DNA of 64,000 nucleotides from Chrysaora quinquecirrha (lineage: Eukaryota; Cnidaria; Scyphozoa; Semaeostomeae; Pelagiidae). The DNA lies in assembly GCA_014526335.1 (NCBI GenBank), contig JACTAT010000039.1, positions 1,136,391 through 1,200,390 of the forward strand, read 5' to 3'. Under the pieces are notes generated by a model. It worked only from the letters and a program-made list of their open reading frames with translations. It was not told where the DNA came from and ran no database searches. Below are positions 1 to 25,135 of the stretch, in pieces; position 1 is the first letter of the stretch, and each line of letters begins with the position of its first letter. The translations under genes and the position numbers were made by a program.

Positions 1-389
1 AATAACTTACGATGGAACATTGGTTTGAAATCTTGCATTAGTTTTCACTCTACCTTTCTCGTCTTTTTCTATACCCATGTCCTAAACAAGACAAAATATA
101 ATGACATAGACAATATAAACTACACTATCATTTTATTTTCAACTAAGATAAGGAAAGCTCTCATAGTTTTTCAACAAATACAATTTGAGAATCTTAAGTT
201 TAATGTATCTAAATGATTCTTTGATGCAATCTCTGGAATTGCTTTATGTTAGTGTGAATTAGTGTTACTTCACTATTGTAAATACTAACATTAAATAATG
301 TACAATTACAATTATAATTACAATCTATCAGTAGTTAGATTAAAATTAAATTATTCTATGGATATGGATAAACAAGGTGATGCTCTGAC

Positions 390-12658
<12,269 letters not shown>

Positions 12659-13111
12659 CTTGACTCGAGCTGTGCAGCAAAAAAGGACGACATGAAAGAT
12701 GAAGAAATTGACGAAGGGAAAAGCAAAAGAGAGGTTGATGAAATGGAACCTCGTTCTGGTGAACTATTTGAAATTTGATGACGACAAGCTGGTCATGAAT
12801 AACATTGTTGAAAACAACTCTTTAATTTTCATCGCTCCCACTTTTTCCATTATTTATTGATGGGGTGAGCCCCACAAAGCCAAACAAAGCCCAAAATGTC
12901 ATGAGAGATGGGGTATCGGTAAGCCCCAGAAAGCCAAATAGAGGTTTCAATTATGGTATGTGTAATTTCACCAATGACTGCTGAAAACAAACGAAGGTGT
13001 GAATTTCTAAATTTCCGAAAAAGTGAACGAAAAACTCTAGAGTTGGTGCATGTTACCCAGCAAATAAGTACCAAATCAGCTGATCCGTGTTTTCGAGGGA
13101 TTTCTCATACG
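12659..13111. promoter_or_regulatory. Shared divergent promoter region DLD / TMEM187
   Basis: The DLD start codon (minus) and the likely TMEM187 start codon (plus) are separated by about 450 bp with no other gene. A head-to-head arrangement this tight implies that promoter elements are shared or abutting. No TATA box was identified with confidence. Confidence 0.5.
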
Positions 13112-13896
13112 ATGGCTGCGGAAATCTTTAGCATTCTCCAAGTCTTACTGATAATTTGTTCAATATGTGCTTCAATTGCAAAAACAGGGATTTTCAAGTC
13201 TGCAAATGTTGATGTGGGATTCCATCAGTACGCGGAAAGAGTTGATCCGACAACCATATTGAAAATGCCATTCAATGCACTGGTAAACATAGGCTACATT
13301 TTGGTTGGCATTTACTGGCTTATGAAGATCAGAGAAAAGAAGTCACAGCTATCCGCCACCGCGTCTTATTATCATAATGTTTTCTCGCTTATGTCTATAC
13401 TTTACGGCCCTGTGCAATTCCTTAGAATCGTCACCCAGTCGCGAATTTTCGGCATTCTAGACCAGTGGTTCACGTTACCCATATTCTGCTGGGCTGCGAT
13501 TTGGGGCATTTACCAGATCCGTTCAGAAAGATCCAAAAGTTTTGAAGCTGTGGCTTTATTGTTATCGATAACAAGTTACTTTTTAACAATAATCACGCAT
13601 GTAGGATTCGAAATGGCACTATTACTGCATGTGATATTTGCTGTATTAGTTGGAATAAAGTGCCAAATTAAACGTGGGACAAACGATACATTAGTATATT
13701 TGTTGCTGGCGGTTTTATCTTGCTGTGGATTTGTTTTCCTGAAGATTTACGATCATGAATTGGGAAGGAACATTGGATTTTTAAAAGAATTTCCGGACAT
13801 TTTTTGTCTAAGATCTGTGACATTTTACAAATCGAGTTCGTTTCAAGGTTGTTTTTCAACATGGAAATGGCAAAATTGAAGAAAAAGTCGAACTGA
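13112..13896 (+). CDS. TMEM187: Transmembrane protein 187
   Basis: Multi-pass membrane protein of unknown biochemical role. Conserved blocks seen: TGIFKSANVDVGFHQYAE, MPFNALVNIGY, YGPVQFLRIVTQ, LDQWFTLPIFCW, GFEMAL and CCGFVFLKIYDHELGR; hydrophobic helices lie between them. It is intronless here. The upstream ATG at 12953 would add 53 unrelated residues, so the ATG at 13112 (MAAEIFS) is preferred because it matches the family N-terminus. The open frame runs to 13879, but after FLKEFP homology jumps to another frame (HFLSKICDILQ) ending at 13896. One missing base near 13793, possibly in the CCGG context, explains this and would give 261 residues. Sequencing error or a real truncating allele are both possible. 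Confidence 0.9.
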
Positions 13897-14702
13897 AATT
13901 AACGTTAAATTGTTTAAGAACAGTTTAATTTCAACATATATTAGAAAACCGACAAGAAAAATTAAGGCTCTTTCCTTTTTTTGTTTCTGCATTTCAATTT
14001 TCTCATAATTTAACATTCTTAACTTATAATACAACTCACAATTCTCGTAATATACGTAACAAGCCTTAGCTTAGCTTAAGGCTTATATGTCCATACGCTC
14101 TATACACAACACTAATTGATATACATTTTGTTTTTCACTAATGATTGAAGGATATTTTACACCCTTTTTAAGAGATAAATTATTATTATATTAAATCTTT
14201 TAAAATTTGATGATAATAAACCAATATAATTAAGATTAAACAAAGTAAAATGTCAAAATTAAGAAAAAAAAAAAAATAACGTTAAAGAATAACGACAAAT
14301 AATTAATATAAAATAAATAATCACAAAAAGAATTATGATAATTATAGATAGATAATTATAGATTATTATAAACATAAAAGTAATAAAAATAAATACAATA
14401 AATACAATAATTATATTAATTTAATGAAAATAAATAATAAACAGATACCTTAAGATATAATAAATATGGAATATGAATACAAACATACAGATTAACAGTG
14501 ATGCACAAGTAAGGATAAGAAACTAAACAAAAATGAAAATAAAAAACCGATAAAAATGAATAAAAATATGAAACTAAAAAGGTGTTAAAACATGTACAGA
14601 TATACTAAGGTGTGCATTTAGTGTTCATTTAGAACATACCTTAACTGCCTAATAAATAAGCTACAATGAATACATCTACTGTATGCCATACCTTATTGTA
14701 CC
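13897..14702. other. AT-rich convergent intergenic region
   Basis: Between the 3' ends of TMEM187 and the first guanylate cyclase. From 14.11 to 14.59 kb it is very A/T-rich, with many AATAAA-like strings and short A runs. No gene was seen; it is probably 3' UTR and spacer for both genes. Confidence 0.5.
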
Positions 14703-17700
14703 CTAATTGTTTTTCTCTCTTGAAACAACATAACACATCATGGGGTCTTTTCTTCCTTTCATGCTAACCGGTCCACGGCGTTCTATGACCCAATTCGGAT
14801 CTGGATCTTTCATAAGACATCTGTAACAGAGAAAGAAATCGTTCATTGGATAAACCAGATTTTGCAGAAAATTACAGCAAGGATTTTGTTTCGAATGTGG
14901 CAGAGCAAGACCGCTATTTCAATGAGCGTTTTGGAAATCCGTCAATATGGAAATAAGAAAGCTGGTGTTGTGAAATGAGTTCGTTTCTCACTTCTGTTCT
15001 TCAACTAGTTCTATTGGTCAACCCGATGTAATCCCCTGAGCTGATTGGCGATTCTAACACAATACCGATTCAGCTTCACTTTTCTGATTGGTGCATTTCG
15101 ATCCGCGTTTGGGTTGTTTCTGACGTTTATTGTCTGAAGAATATCAGACGAAAAAAGCTTTTAAGAATGTCCGATGATGTTTCAGCTTTTTGTCGTAATT
15201 TTGAATTTGTTAGTATTGCGAGCTTCTGGTGTGAGCATATGAGAAGGTTGGATTGGACCCCGTATGCAATTTTAGGAAGTTGAGTGAAGATAATAAGTAC
15301 GCTGCTACCTGCCTTTACAAGGATTCTCACTTTCCCTTTCGCCATGGTGGGGGCTTCATAGAATATTAATACGAACTTATGAGCCCCACTTGTTAGACCC
15401 TGGCCAAACGATCAAACATTGCTTGTCAAACAGTTGAATTTGCTTATCAAACAATGTTTGGAAGTTTGGCCACGTCGCGAACATTGCTTGACAAGCAGAA
15501 TTTGTTGGCAATTGTTTTGAAAATTCAAAAACATATTATGCTTGACGCAATCAAAAAATGTTTGAGGAGCAATGGTTCTCGATATGATCAAACGGTTAAA
15601 CATTTTGCCTTGCAAGAAAATTTCAAATGTTTGAAAAAATGTTTGATGGTTTGTTTGTTTTACAATGTTTTGGTATCGATCGGGGAATATCTTTCCAACT
15701 CTATGAAGTCTAGCACTTTCAGAATTCGATTGGCTTTGAATGATCAACAAAACATACCTATAATACAAGTTTTAATTGTTTTAAAATAACTTATAACTTA
15801 TCTTACTTGTATGTGTAGTCCGAAACGTTGATTTTTCCTTTCAATCCGGTTGTCTCACATCTACTAGTTAGGTTGACGGTGTTTCCAAACAAACAGTATC
15901 GAGGCAAACGTTGACCGACAACCCCTGCTACCACTTCTCCAGAATGCACACCAAATGTTACCTTGGAGAAAAAGAAAAACACGTTTTACATTAGAAAGTG
16001 ATGTTTATTGGTTAATTTTTGGTATGTACGTAGATAAAACAGTATCAACCAACTCTATGCCCAGGACAAAGGATCAAACGTCAAACATTCGAAGGAAGAT
16101 TGCTTGACAAACAATGTTTGACCGTTGGGCAACATCCTAAAAACATTGCTCCAAAAGCTGACTTGTTAAGCAAGGTCTTGAAAAACTTTCTGCTTGTTTT
16201 GGATGTCCTGGAGTGAACCAGCTAACCAGTTAACCACCACCAACCAACTAACAAGAGATTTTGGTCTGCGTCTACCGGTGGAGAATTTAAAGCCGTGATG
16301 GAGAACCGAATCGTCTGGAATGAGCCCGGCCAACTCGCCCGATCTGATACTGGTTAAGTTTTTTCGATTTTGCTTCTGGGAAGTAGCTAGTTAAATGGTA
16401 GAAGTGGATGTCCTTCGATAACAAAAATTTATCTTTTGGCAACAACAGAGGTTAAGTCCGAGTTATTCAGACATCTGATTGGCCAGTTTGGTGGCGTTAT
16501 CTGTCATCGCAAATCTCTACCCTGGGTATCATATCTTCTGAAAAAATGACGCAAACCTCACCTCAACCTTCTTGTTATTCACAATGATTCCATCCGCAAT
16601 TTCTTGCATATCAAGGCAAAGATTAACAATGTTATGCGCATGTCGATTGCATTTGATTGGTAAACCGCTGACTGACATGTACTTGTCGCCAACAGTTTCT
16701 ACCTGAGGAATAGACAAAGATTATTAAGAAGTTGCTATAAGCGAAGTGGTTCTATTTCTGTCATCTATGATTGACAGAGTTCAAAATGCTTCAAATCACA
16801 GTTTAAAACTATAACAAAGATGGGATTCGAACCTGGACTGTATGACCAGAGAGCCAACGACGTTTCCACTGAGGAGGGGGGCTTCGGGGGGCATCAAAAT
16901 CCGAAAACCCGGAAGAAAATTGGGACAAACCCGAAAACCCGGATGACCTTAGGTTAAAAAACTGTTTTAAGAATTTTACACATTGATATCCTTTGTGGTT
17001 TAAAACCCGAAAACCCGCACATTTTTTACTACAATACCCGAAACCCGAGCTGGGAAAATGGCAAAACCCGTTGCCCGTTGAATATATGCTTGACCCGAAA
17101 ACCCGAGGGCGAAGTCGGCCAAACCCGCAGCCCGTGAAATCCCAAAGCCCCCCTCACTGAGCTATAAAGCTAAATGAAATGGACGAGTTCTTCGAGTCAT
17201 ACTGCTCAAGGCTCTCCTCTCGTTTGACTTTTTGTGTTTCGGCTATGTTGAGCCTTTTTCAGCACCATACATATTTGTATGCATTTGTCATGAATGGCAA
17301 ATCGCTTTGAAATGAAATAGAGCAGAGCTTTATGATACCCACCTTGAAGACTTTCTCATATTTCTCTGTAACTTTGTCAAATTGAGTATAGATACTATTC
17401 AGCAGCTCAACAATTTCTAGTGGCTCCTTTGTGTTGTTACAAAAAGTAGCAAAATCCACAATTCCACTCAACATCAAAGTCACGTGCTCATATTTCTTCG
17501 CTGCTACTGGTCTTTTTGCACGTAGATCATTAGCAACAGTTGGCGGGAGAATGCTGTAAAGCAATCGATCAGCTAATTTCTTCTCGCACTCCAGTTCTCT
17601 TGATGTTTGTTGGAGAATGTCTGTGACAATCTCTAGCCTCTTTGTCAATTCATTCTCCGCGCTGTGTTGCTGGGATATCAAGATTAAATCTCGCGTTGCA

Positions 17701-20700
17701 TCATGGATTGGAATGTCGCTAAGATACATGCCTAAAATGAATAAATGAGAAGTGGGATGAAGATTTGCTAATTGCTTGAAGTGAAGGCAATGGAAGGCAA
17801 CTGCAATTGGTTTGTAAATGTATAGGTATAGGCATGGGCATAGCTATAGGTAAAGGTATAGGTAAGCGTATAGATATGATATATACGACTTACGTTTAAA
17901 ATGTCTGCAGGTAAAGGTAAAATATATTTGTATAGATATATGCAGGTATAGGTGAAATTGTAGTAATTTGTATATGCATAAGTATTGGTTTAAATAAAGT
18001 GGGGATGACCGATGACACCATTGGAAAAGGTAGATTTGTATAACTTTTTGTACAGGCATCGGAATAGCCATCGCTATAGGCAACGTTATAGATAGATATA
18101 GGCATAGATATAAAAGGTGAAGCTGAAGGTGAAATGGTGTATTTAGCGCCAGTCGTTAAGATCTCAGTAGTAGGTTAAATTATCGTGACCTCGATCCTGG
18201 CTGTGACGCTACCGTAGATGGGGGCTCGAACCCCGGCCTCGCTTAGCTTCTGACACCACGATCCAGCTGGATAATGCCACGACGCCACGGCACCTTCAAA
18301 CGGAACTTTAGTTGCTGTTCTTGTAAAACGTTGATGTTGTCAGAGGCGTAGCCAGAGGCTCCAAGGGCGTGGTCAAAAACTTAGGACGTGGAATTCAGAA
18401 AAAATAGCTTAGAGTCATCCGTCGGCCCTTTCTCATCAGATTAAGGCCATACAAAGAAGCTATCTTGGCAATGATTGGGGGTGACTGCCCCCAGGCCCAT
18501 TGGCTATGCAACTTGCTGTTGTGAGAAGTTTAAGGTACGAAGTCAATGTATCATAATTAGTCCATGTTCTTATACGAAATTGATAGAATCGAATCTTACG
18601 TACCTTTTTCGTCCAAGCTATCCAAACTAAGAATCCTTGGTGAGCATAGATACATGATCGTATCTGATTCAGCTAAATAAACCATTTGACCTTTCAATCT
18701 CAGTGATTTATCTTCACCCAATATTTTGTCAGGAAGATCATTTATTTCTTCATTTTCATCATCTTCCAAATCGCTTCCCAGAGCACTATCTTCCTGCAAA
18801 GACGGTCGTTTCATCCAGCCATCCCTTGTTTTAACAACAAACACGGAATGCTCTCTATTCAGTATATTTCCAAAACTCAACGAAACATGCGGTCGGATGA
18901 TGCTGAAAGCGTCGGAAAACTTCGTCGATCCGGGCAATAAATCCGGTATTACACGAACCAATGAAACACCAGCTTGGCATATGACCATATCCCGGTCAAA
19001 AATAACATGGAATGGAAACGCATGACAGAAGGTGACCGGATCTATAACGGATTCAAGCTCCATATTCGGATCATTTTCGAAAAAGTAAACCGGCTCATCG
19101 CTAGCTTTATTCAGATCATCTGCACCGGGTGATTGATGGGTGATCAGGAATTTAACATTGTCCGTGTCATTTCCGGACTGCAACAGTTGCATCTCAATCT
19201 CCAGGTCAAATAGTGACTTTGCGGCAGCTTTTGCTACACCAACAACAAGATACTCCAGCCCGGATCTTTCGGAGCAGTACCGGAGTATCATCGTTCCGGG
19301 CTGTTCTCCATCAGATACCGCAAAAGACGGGGGTCGCATGCCAGGATACCGTGTTGATACGTGCTCATGTAAACTATCCAAACTGCAAAAGAAACTTCGC
19401 AGATCTCGTCCAATGCTTCTCAAGATTTTCTCATATCCACAATGCATGCAGTGTTTGAAGAAACTCTCACCAAACCTCTCATACAACACATTTTTCTGGA
19501 GTTCTATCAAGAAGGAAAAACAAAGTATATTATTAAAAATTAACAATATGATACGAAGGGTGGGTGCGATGATTGCGTTATTTTGGGACTGTTACCTACC
19601 TCTTCATTTCTCTGGAGATTTCCATAAGATCGAAAGCATGTCCTTTTTGGCAACTCTCGGGAAAATGAGAGACTTTGCAGGCTCCAACTCTCTTAATCCA
19701 GAGCTGGAAGATTTAGCACACTTCGCAAAAATATTGTTCCCAAATTAACATCTCTGAGTACTTCTGTTTTTCAAGAAAATGCGTCTTTTTTGGTGTCTGT
19801 GATCGGATACCTCCGTTCTGAAGTATACTTTTTTCAGAATTGGAAGATTTAAGAGTCTCAAAAGAACACAACCAACGATCATGATTTGATTGATTAGGTC
19901 TTAAGTGACTAATGCGATGAGCGGTTTTTGATTAGATTGATCAGTGTATTGATTAGCTAATCAATGCATTGATTATTTTCTAATAAGCTTTCCATAATTT
20001 GTGTCGTAGAGAATACGTCTTATTAACAAATCTTTAAATTGTATTAAATAATGTAAAGAAATTTGATTAATTGACTGTTTGAAGTTTTTGTTAGTTAGTC
20101 AATGTATTGATGAGCTTTTTACTTGGAATGATTGATGTACTGATTAGGTGATCAATTTGCTGACTAGTTGATTGCTTTAGCTTGTTGGCGCATTGATTAG
20201 CTGATCGATTTACCAATTGGTTGACTTTACTGAACTATTGATTAGCTTATAACTTTTACTGACTATTGCCCCTAAAGCTATATGTAACTGACTGATAAAA
20301 TGTGTTGACTAAAAACCTTTTCATCTCACTTGCTTCCTACTTGTTGATTAATTGATTACTTGCTTACCTAGAATCTCGACTGCAGCGTCAACGAGAGCAA
20401 AGAAATCTTCGTCATCATGAATGTGTCTTTCTTGAATGGGATCAGAACAAGCTCTCTCCCTTGCAAAGAGACAAAAATTGTATTCACTCTTCAAACATCT
20501 CATTCATGACATTCAGAAAAAGATTATCGCCTGGAATTTGGACAGCAAGTCTGGTTACTGTAAATCCTATCGTGTCCCCGTCATGACGGCGATGTTCTTT
20601 TTTCATATAATCGCAAGCGATGAGGACGATGGGGACACAGGAAAATCCTCAAGAAGTCGATACCTCTGCCGTCGACGGCGACGATCAAAAAACACGATTC

Positions 20701-20961
20701 CAATATCAAAGATAATGTTCCTATTACATCCCAAGAGACAGGGACGAGGACAAGACGGAGTCCATCGAAAATTTTTTAACAAATTTCAACATTTCTCTGA
20801 TCTGTTCCCGTCCAGGACGGGGTCGATGGTAACGGCGACAATAACCACGTCCCCGTAGCAATGATATGGAATCAAGTCTTAACTTACTGAATTTTCTTCC
20901 ATTCTTCTTCGCCATACTCTTCTACCACAAGGTTCTGAAGTGATTTGATAACAAATCCGTA
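14703..20961 (-). CDS. GUCY1B1: Soluble guanylate cyclase, beta1-type subunit
   Basis: Heme sensor that makes cGMP in response to nitric oxide, cytosolic. Exons: 20961-20888, 20459-20368, 19503-18604, 17731-17343, 16702-16562, 15961-15807, 14820-14703. The first listed exon begins exactly at Tyr of YGFV; in this family the Met often sits alone on an upstream exon, not located here. With it the protein would be 623 residues, normal for beta1. Domains: H-NOX with proximal His in LDSLHEHV and heme-propionate motif [15 protein letters not shown] region ([15 protein letters not shown]); a helical linker; class III cyclase. In the cyclase the first metal Asp is Gly (LSGIVDF), the second is present (VETVGDKY), guanine-binding Cys is in PRYCLFG, and the catalytic Asn/Arg pair is present (NTVNLTSR). 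Such a half-site needs an alpha-type partner. C-terminus [12 protein letters not shown]. Confidence 0.95.
14950..15205 (+). repeat. Penelope-type terminal repeat, diverged
   Basis: Contains TTCGTTTCTCACTTCTGTTC, CTTTTCTGATTGGTGCATTT, TCGATCCGCGTTTGGG and CAGACGAAAAAAGCTTTTAA. It lies in the last intron of the beta1-type cyclase gene. Confidence 0.6.
15393..15670. repeat. MITE family N (AACATTG), copy 1
   Basis: Starts TTAGACCCTGGCCAAACGATC and is built of complementary CAAACATT/AATGTTTG strings with internal TTGCTTGTCAA. Other copies: 16055-16200, 30821-31060, 31066-31345, 37377-37660, 40636-40918, 52179-52412 and 52413-52693. The 111- and 118-codon frames across it are incidental. Confidence 0.65.
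16055..16200. repeat. MITE family N, copy 2 (partial)
   Basis: GGACAAAGGATCAAACGTC followed by GCTTGACAAACAATGTTTG and ACCGTTGGGCAACATCC; one half of the family structure. Confidence 0.5.
16869..17161. repeat. MITE with CCCGAAAACCCG interior
   Basis: Near-perfect inverted ends, CTGAGGAGGGGGGCTTCGGG on the left and the complement of CTCAGTGAGGGGGGCTTTGG on the right, about 290 bp apart. The inside is repeated ACCCGAAAACCCG. A partial relative is at 56905-57105. Confidence 0.65.
17815..18111. repeat. TATAGG/CATAGG minisatellite
   Basis: Degenerate hexamer array (TATAGGTATAGGCATGGGCA) in the intron upstream of the first cyclase-domain exon, abutting a SINE at its right end. Confidence 0.7.
18112..18297 (-). 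repeat. SINE family A, most complete copy
   Basis: Full head-to-tail copy on the minus strand: head GGTGCCGTGGCGTCGTGGCA, B box GGGGTTCGAGCCCC, body CAGCCAGGATCGAGGTCACG, and a tail of AGGTGAAGCTGAAGGTGAAA read on the plus strand. Confidence 0.75.
19895..20350. repeat. Degenerate TGATTAGCTGATCAAT array
   Basis: Loose tandem strings of TTGATTAG, TGATCAAT and TTGACTG across about 450 bp in an intron of the beta1-type cyclase. The period is not exact. Confidence 0.5.
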
Positions 20962-22620
20962 CTGAAACGAAATCATTGAGCTTTATCACACAGTAGCTTC
21001 GCTGAAGAGGTTATATAAAACACTTGTGTGATGGGAACGGCTTCCTAGGACACTACACCGTTCGGTTTAATTATCTACAGTAAGGGGGGCACGTTGGTGC
21101 ACGTGAACAATTACTTTAAGAAATGGCAAAGTGCGGCGTAGCAAAGCTTTGCAATGTGTCACTCGCAGAAGTTAAGAAAGACTTGATGATTTCCTACCGC
21201 TTTCATGTGAGTAGAGTTAAGACCTCATTTGCACAGGAACGACTCTGAGGGGATCCACTCCCAAAGGGGGCCACAATAGGCTTTTCGCTTACACGGGTAT
21301 GGGGTAACCATGGACCCGTTTTTTTTTCTCTTGTGTAAACGATGTCTAGAAGTACCTTTGTGAGTCTGATCTGGGGCTCATTCAAACTCAACCTCCGTTG
21401 GGGGGGGGGGGGATTATCTGAGCCAGCTTCCCAAGGGGGCTTTTTTGGGAGGCATAAAAACGAGCTAGATTAACTGCTAATCAAAAAGCTATTCTCAATG
21501 ACTTGTGTTTTACTGAACCTGACAGAATACGTAGGAGAAATTTATTTGACAGAATTTATAAGGGGGGGGCTTCTTATTTGAGAGTTATGACACAAAGACA
21601 ATTTTTATCATCAACAACGTGGCTTATTTGAGAGGGGGCTATTCAAGAAGGGGCTTATTTGAGAGAGGGCTATTCCATAGGGGGCTAAGCCGCTAAGGGG
21701 CTATTTAGAAGGGGAACTGAAGTTTTTAAATGCAGTCCCAGTGGTAGACTTTTAATAAACGTTTCTTATATAAAAAGTGTGCTCACATGTTGATTTTTTG
21801 TTCTTAAAACATTTATCAAATGCTTTGGGACAGGTGAATTTGAGGTTTGCAAAAATCAAGGTTATAATACGAAGAAATGATTTATTATTTATGATTTCAA
21901 ATGACTTGGGGAGAGCTTTGGGATTTTACAAATCCTCTTTTAAAGACGGATTAATTTATTTGTTCAAAATATTCTTGATAAAGTAATTATTTTGTAAATG
22001 GACATAGGTTAGAGTAACCAGATAATAATATACAATTTTGAATTTTGAATATATTGTTCGTCATTTTCAGCCTTTGTAATGAAATGTCTTCTAATGTAAA
22101 TTAAGATAGATATGCCTAGACAATCTATTATCATTGTAGATGTAGACCAGCACAGTCAGTGAGTATCTACTGTGTGTACCTATCTTTCTACTGTACCTAT
22201 ATTTGGCCTTGAGGAGAGTACTTTTCACGGCAAACTGAGAAATAAAGGTTGCGATTTGATACTATAAAGAATAATTCAAATGCAACTGCCATTTTGCTTT
22301 ACAATTCAAGTGTATCGACCAGAGAACATCGCAAAATCGAAATGAATTGGACATGAGTGAGTCGTGACCTGACTGACATCCCGAAAAAATTTAGGCCTTT
22401 TGTGAATCTATAACTGCAAGTGCCTATAATCAAATAAAGAAGTTTCGAGCTTGGAATTTTAAATTTAGAGCATACTTAGCTTACCATTTGAAAAAGATCT
22501 TTTGCAGAAAGCTTTGAAGACTTTTGGTGGAAGAAGGAGGAAAACTTTCGATTTTGATTGAAAAATCCAATTTGAATTTTGTGCAGATGTGTTGCATGCG
22601 CAATTGGGATGCGCGGAAAT
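20962..22620. other. Upstream region of the beta1-type cyclase; repeats
   Basis: Should contain the Met-only first exon and promoter of the minus-strand cyclase, but neither can be pinned down by eye. Between 21.4 and 21.7 kb are G-run strings such as GGGGGCTTCTTATTTGAGAG, related to the element at 1294-1500. Nothing else was recognised. Confidence 0.4.
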
Positions 22621-22690
22621 TTTAGCCAATGCGAAGGAGATAATTTGCTGCGAAGGAGATATTGGCGCCTTTTGTGAAATGGCGCGCAAC
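22621..22690 (+). promoter_or_regulatory. Candidate LRR1 core promoter (CCAAT, E2F-like)
   Basis: Within 135 bp of the LRR1 start codon: CCAAT at 22625, TTGGCGCC at 22661 and TGGCGCGCAA at 22679. TTTSSCGC-like sites plus CCAAT are typical of replication-linked genes. This is motif matching only, with no transcript evidence. Confidence 0.35.
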
Positions 22691-22753
22691 ATTCTAGTCA
22701 GTTTCAGCAAGGTTTCAGAATGACATGGTGTAATTCATGATCGAAACAAAATT

Positions 22754-25135
22754 ATGCTTCTCCAGTGTGATATACAGGTTAACAACCGTTTAGTCCCTCC
22801 TCAGAACCTGAGAGGACCATCAAAATGCTCCCGTGGTGCTGTGGAGCTGTTCAGGAAAGCTGGCAAGGAAACAACAAAGGAGAAAACATACACCGTTGTG
22901 GTGTATACAAACAAAGCAAAAAGTGGGGTCAAATACAGGGTAAGGGGAATGCCATTTATTTCCGTCATGCTTTGCAGCTCTAAGAATATCTTAAGTCCTT
23001 TTTTGTATCTTCCTGTTATAAGTTTATGAGTTTGGTAATTACGCTGTTGTGACAAAGCACTTTTGTTTTAGTTATTTTGTTTTGTTCTTTTTTGTTTATT
23101 AGATCAAAGAAAATATTGTTCAAGTGTTCTCGAGGTTTACTGACAATGGTAGAGCAACAATAAGTTTCAAAGATCCTCAACATGATGTCTGCATTAGCAA
23201 GGTATATAGCCCTCAATGGTGCTTTTTTGGGGGAGTTTGTGCCACCTGCAGGTAAAGGTGAAATGGTGCTTTAGCGGCAATTACTCTGTTCTTAGTAGCA
23301 GGTTAACTAATTAAAACCTTGATTGTGATGCGACTGTGGCTGGGCTTGAACCCTGACCACACTCAGCTTATGACACCACGATGCCATAGCTGCTTTAAAT
23401 GGGATTACCTGCATCCTGCAATTCTATAAAGCTCCCAATTAGAACCAAAATTTTCGATATCTGTGACACTTTAATAACGATTCAAAGAACCAAAGTATTT
23501 TTTCTCTAGGATAACCCTGTGTGCAATTACCAGGTTTATCTTGCTGAATTGAATTGTCTTGCTGACCAAATTAAAGGCATTTGACTCTTCGAGTGGGAGT
23601 CAAGAAAGTACAATGTTATTTGTTTGTTTTACAGGCAAATCCTCACGATTTGAAGCGATTACTGCATGGAATAAAACTCGGTTATAAAGGTGAAGATGTC
23701 CCAGGAACAAAAACCTCACAATCTCAAAACTGTTGCCAGAATATACTAGAAAAAGCAAATTGGAAATGAAAATATTGTCAAGAAACAGCTATCCTCTATC
23801 AAAATCATTCCCATTGTCTTTGGAGAAATTGATTGTCAATAAATGTCAGTTACAGAAATTTGATCACAGGGTATTAAAACTAAGCAATTTACGAGTTTTG
23901 GATTTGTCTGAAAATAATCTGAAATGGCTCCCAGAGTCATTGGATAGTCTCATTAATCTAAAAGAATTATATTTATCAAGAAATAAATTTCAGGAGGTTC
24001 CAATGTGTTTATTCAGCCCAGTGATGAAATCAAATCTACGATTGCTTTCTATGAGTTCAAATTTATTGGAAACCTTACCATTTCAGTTATGCTTGCTTGA
24101 GAACTTGACAAATCTTCAATTAGACAATAATAAAATTAATGCTTTGCCAAATAATATAGGGATGTTGAAATCATTGAGATATTTAAGTATTGCTCAGAAC
24201 AAGATAACTTTTCTACCATATGGATTTGGAATGTTAAATATTGATTCACTGGATTTGTCAGGGAATCCCCTTGGATTAAATCAACTCAACCCAATCAGAC
24301 TGATGAAGCTTATCGCTGTTCCAACGTTGTTTGAAAAAGCTGCCAGGATTGTAATAGAAAAAGGGTAAGAAAGAGATGATTTTTGAATTAGAATAAAACA
24401 GAATTTATAGTTATAATACAACAGACATTTGATGAATAAACATAATGTCCCTGATGCCACCTTTTGCAGAATACTCTATTACATCATTGGTTTTCCCTTC
24501 AACAGTGCTGAAAATATGTATGCTATGCTCCTCTATGAAGGAATACCTAGAACAACTTTGGGTATACCTTCGTAGTTGATAAGGTGGGAACAACAGTATG
24601 CTAGTAGATGCAGTTGCTGATAGCAGGTCTCATGATGCAAGCAAGCAAGCATCAGCATAAGCATCATCAGCAATGATGGAGAACTTCTACTTGCATCCTC
24701 AGCTTGAAACCCTGTTGCCTTGAGGCTTGCACTTTCTAATACCAGCCAAATGCCTTGATTGCTCTGCTTTAAGACAAAAAACCATGCATCAACTATTCAT
24801 TGCTGCATCCCAATCCTCAGCAATGTCCATTCAAAATCACATTTTCTTCTATTAAAATCTTCATTTATTTTCTTTTTAGCATCATCTATACTGAGAAAAT
24901 GTTACCAAAACATATATTATGGTATCTAAAGTCAGCAAAAGTATGCTTGTGCCATAAGGTATGCTTTGAATCCTATGCCATTTATACTACTACGCTTGAC
25001 TTGGGGAAGGTTGCACACACTGTCACAGCAGACATAGTCAACTCAGGACGAATGAGTGCACCTGTAGAAGGATATCTTTGTTCACTGAAATGCTACAATA
25101 AATGGCTTAGCAATCCAAATTCAATTTGGAAATGA
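22754..25135 (+). CDS. LRR1: Leucine-rich repeat protein 1, CUL2 substrate receptor
   Basis: Substrate receptor of the CUL2-RBX1 ubiquitin ligase that helps unload the CMG helicase at replication termination; nuclear. Exons: 22754-22939, 23103-23201, 23635-24364, 24880-25135. N-terminus MLLQCDIQVNNR matches the family, then IKENIVQVFSRF, a row of LRRs (LRVLDLSENNLKWLP, LKELYLSRNKF, LTNLQLDNNKINALP, LRYLSIAQNKITFLP, IDSLDLSGNPL) and a Cys-rich C-terminus (VCLCHKVCFESY, GYLCSLKCYNKW). Exon 3 is broken: the first part (LKRLLHGIKLGYKGED) and the LRR part are in different frames. Flanking phases require a length of 2 modulo 3 and 730 is 1, so one base is missing between about 23690 and 23733, probably in the A5 run. 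Restored length is 423 residues. A 50-bp GT-AG intron (23691-23740) would also restore frame but removes conserved residues. Confidence 0.93.
23250..23395 (-). repeat. SINE family A, copy 4
   Basis: Lies in intron 2 of LRR1. Contains GGTAAAGGTGAAATGGTG tail, GGCTGGGCTTGAACCCTG (B box complement) and TTATGACACCACGATGCC. Confidence 0.65.

Noticed and set aside
15412..15789. Opposed 118- and 111-codon frames
   Set aside because: Generated by the internally complementary family N MITE.
18726..19748. Plus-strand frames of 99 and 202 codons
   Set aside because: Antisense to the large H-NOX/H-NOB exon of the beta1-type cyclase; open only as shadows.
20436..20858. 140-codon plus-strand frame
   Set aside because: Antisense to a cyclase exon at its left end and otherwise intronic; Ser/Arg-rich with no similarity.
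23691..23740. A 50-bp GT-AG intron in LRR1 exon 3
   Set aside because: It would restore frame but would delete residues that align to the family (GEDVPGTKTS), and is far shorter than other introns here; a one-base loss is simpler.
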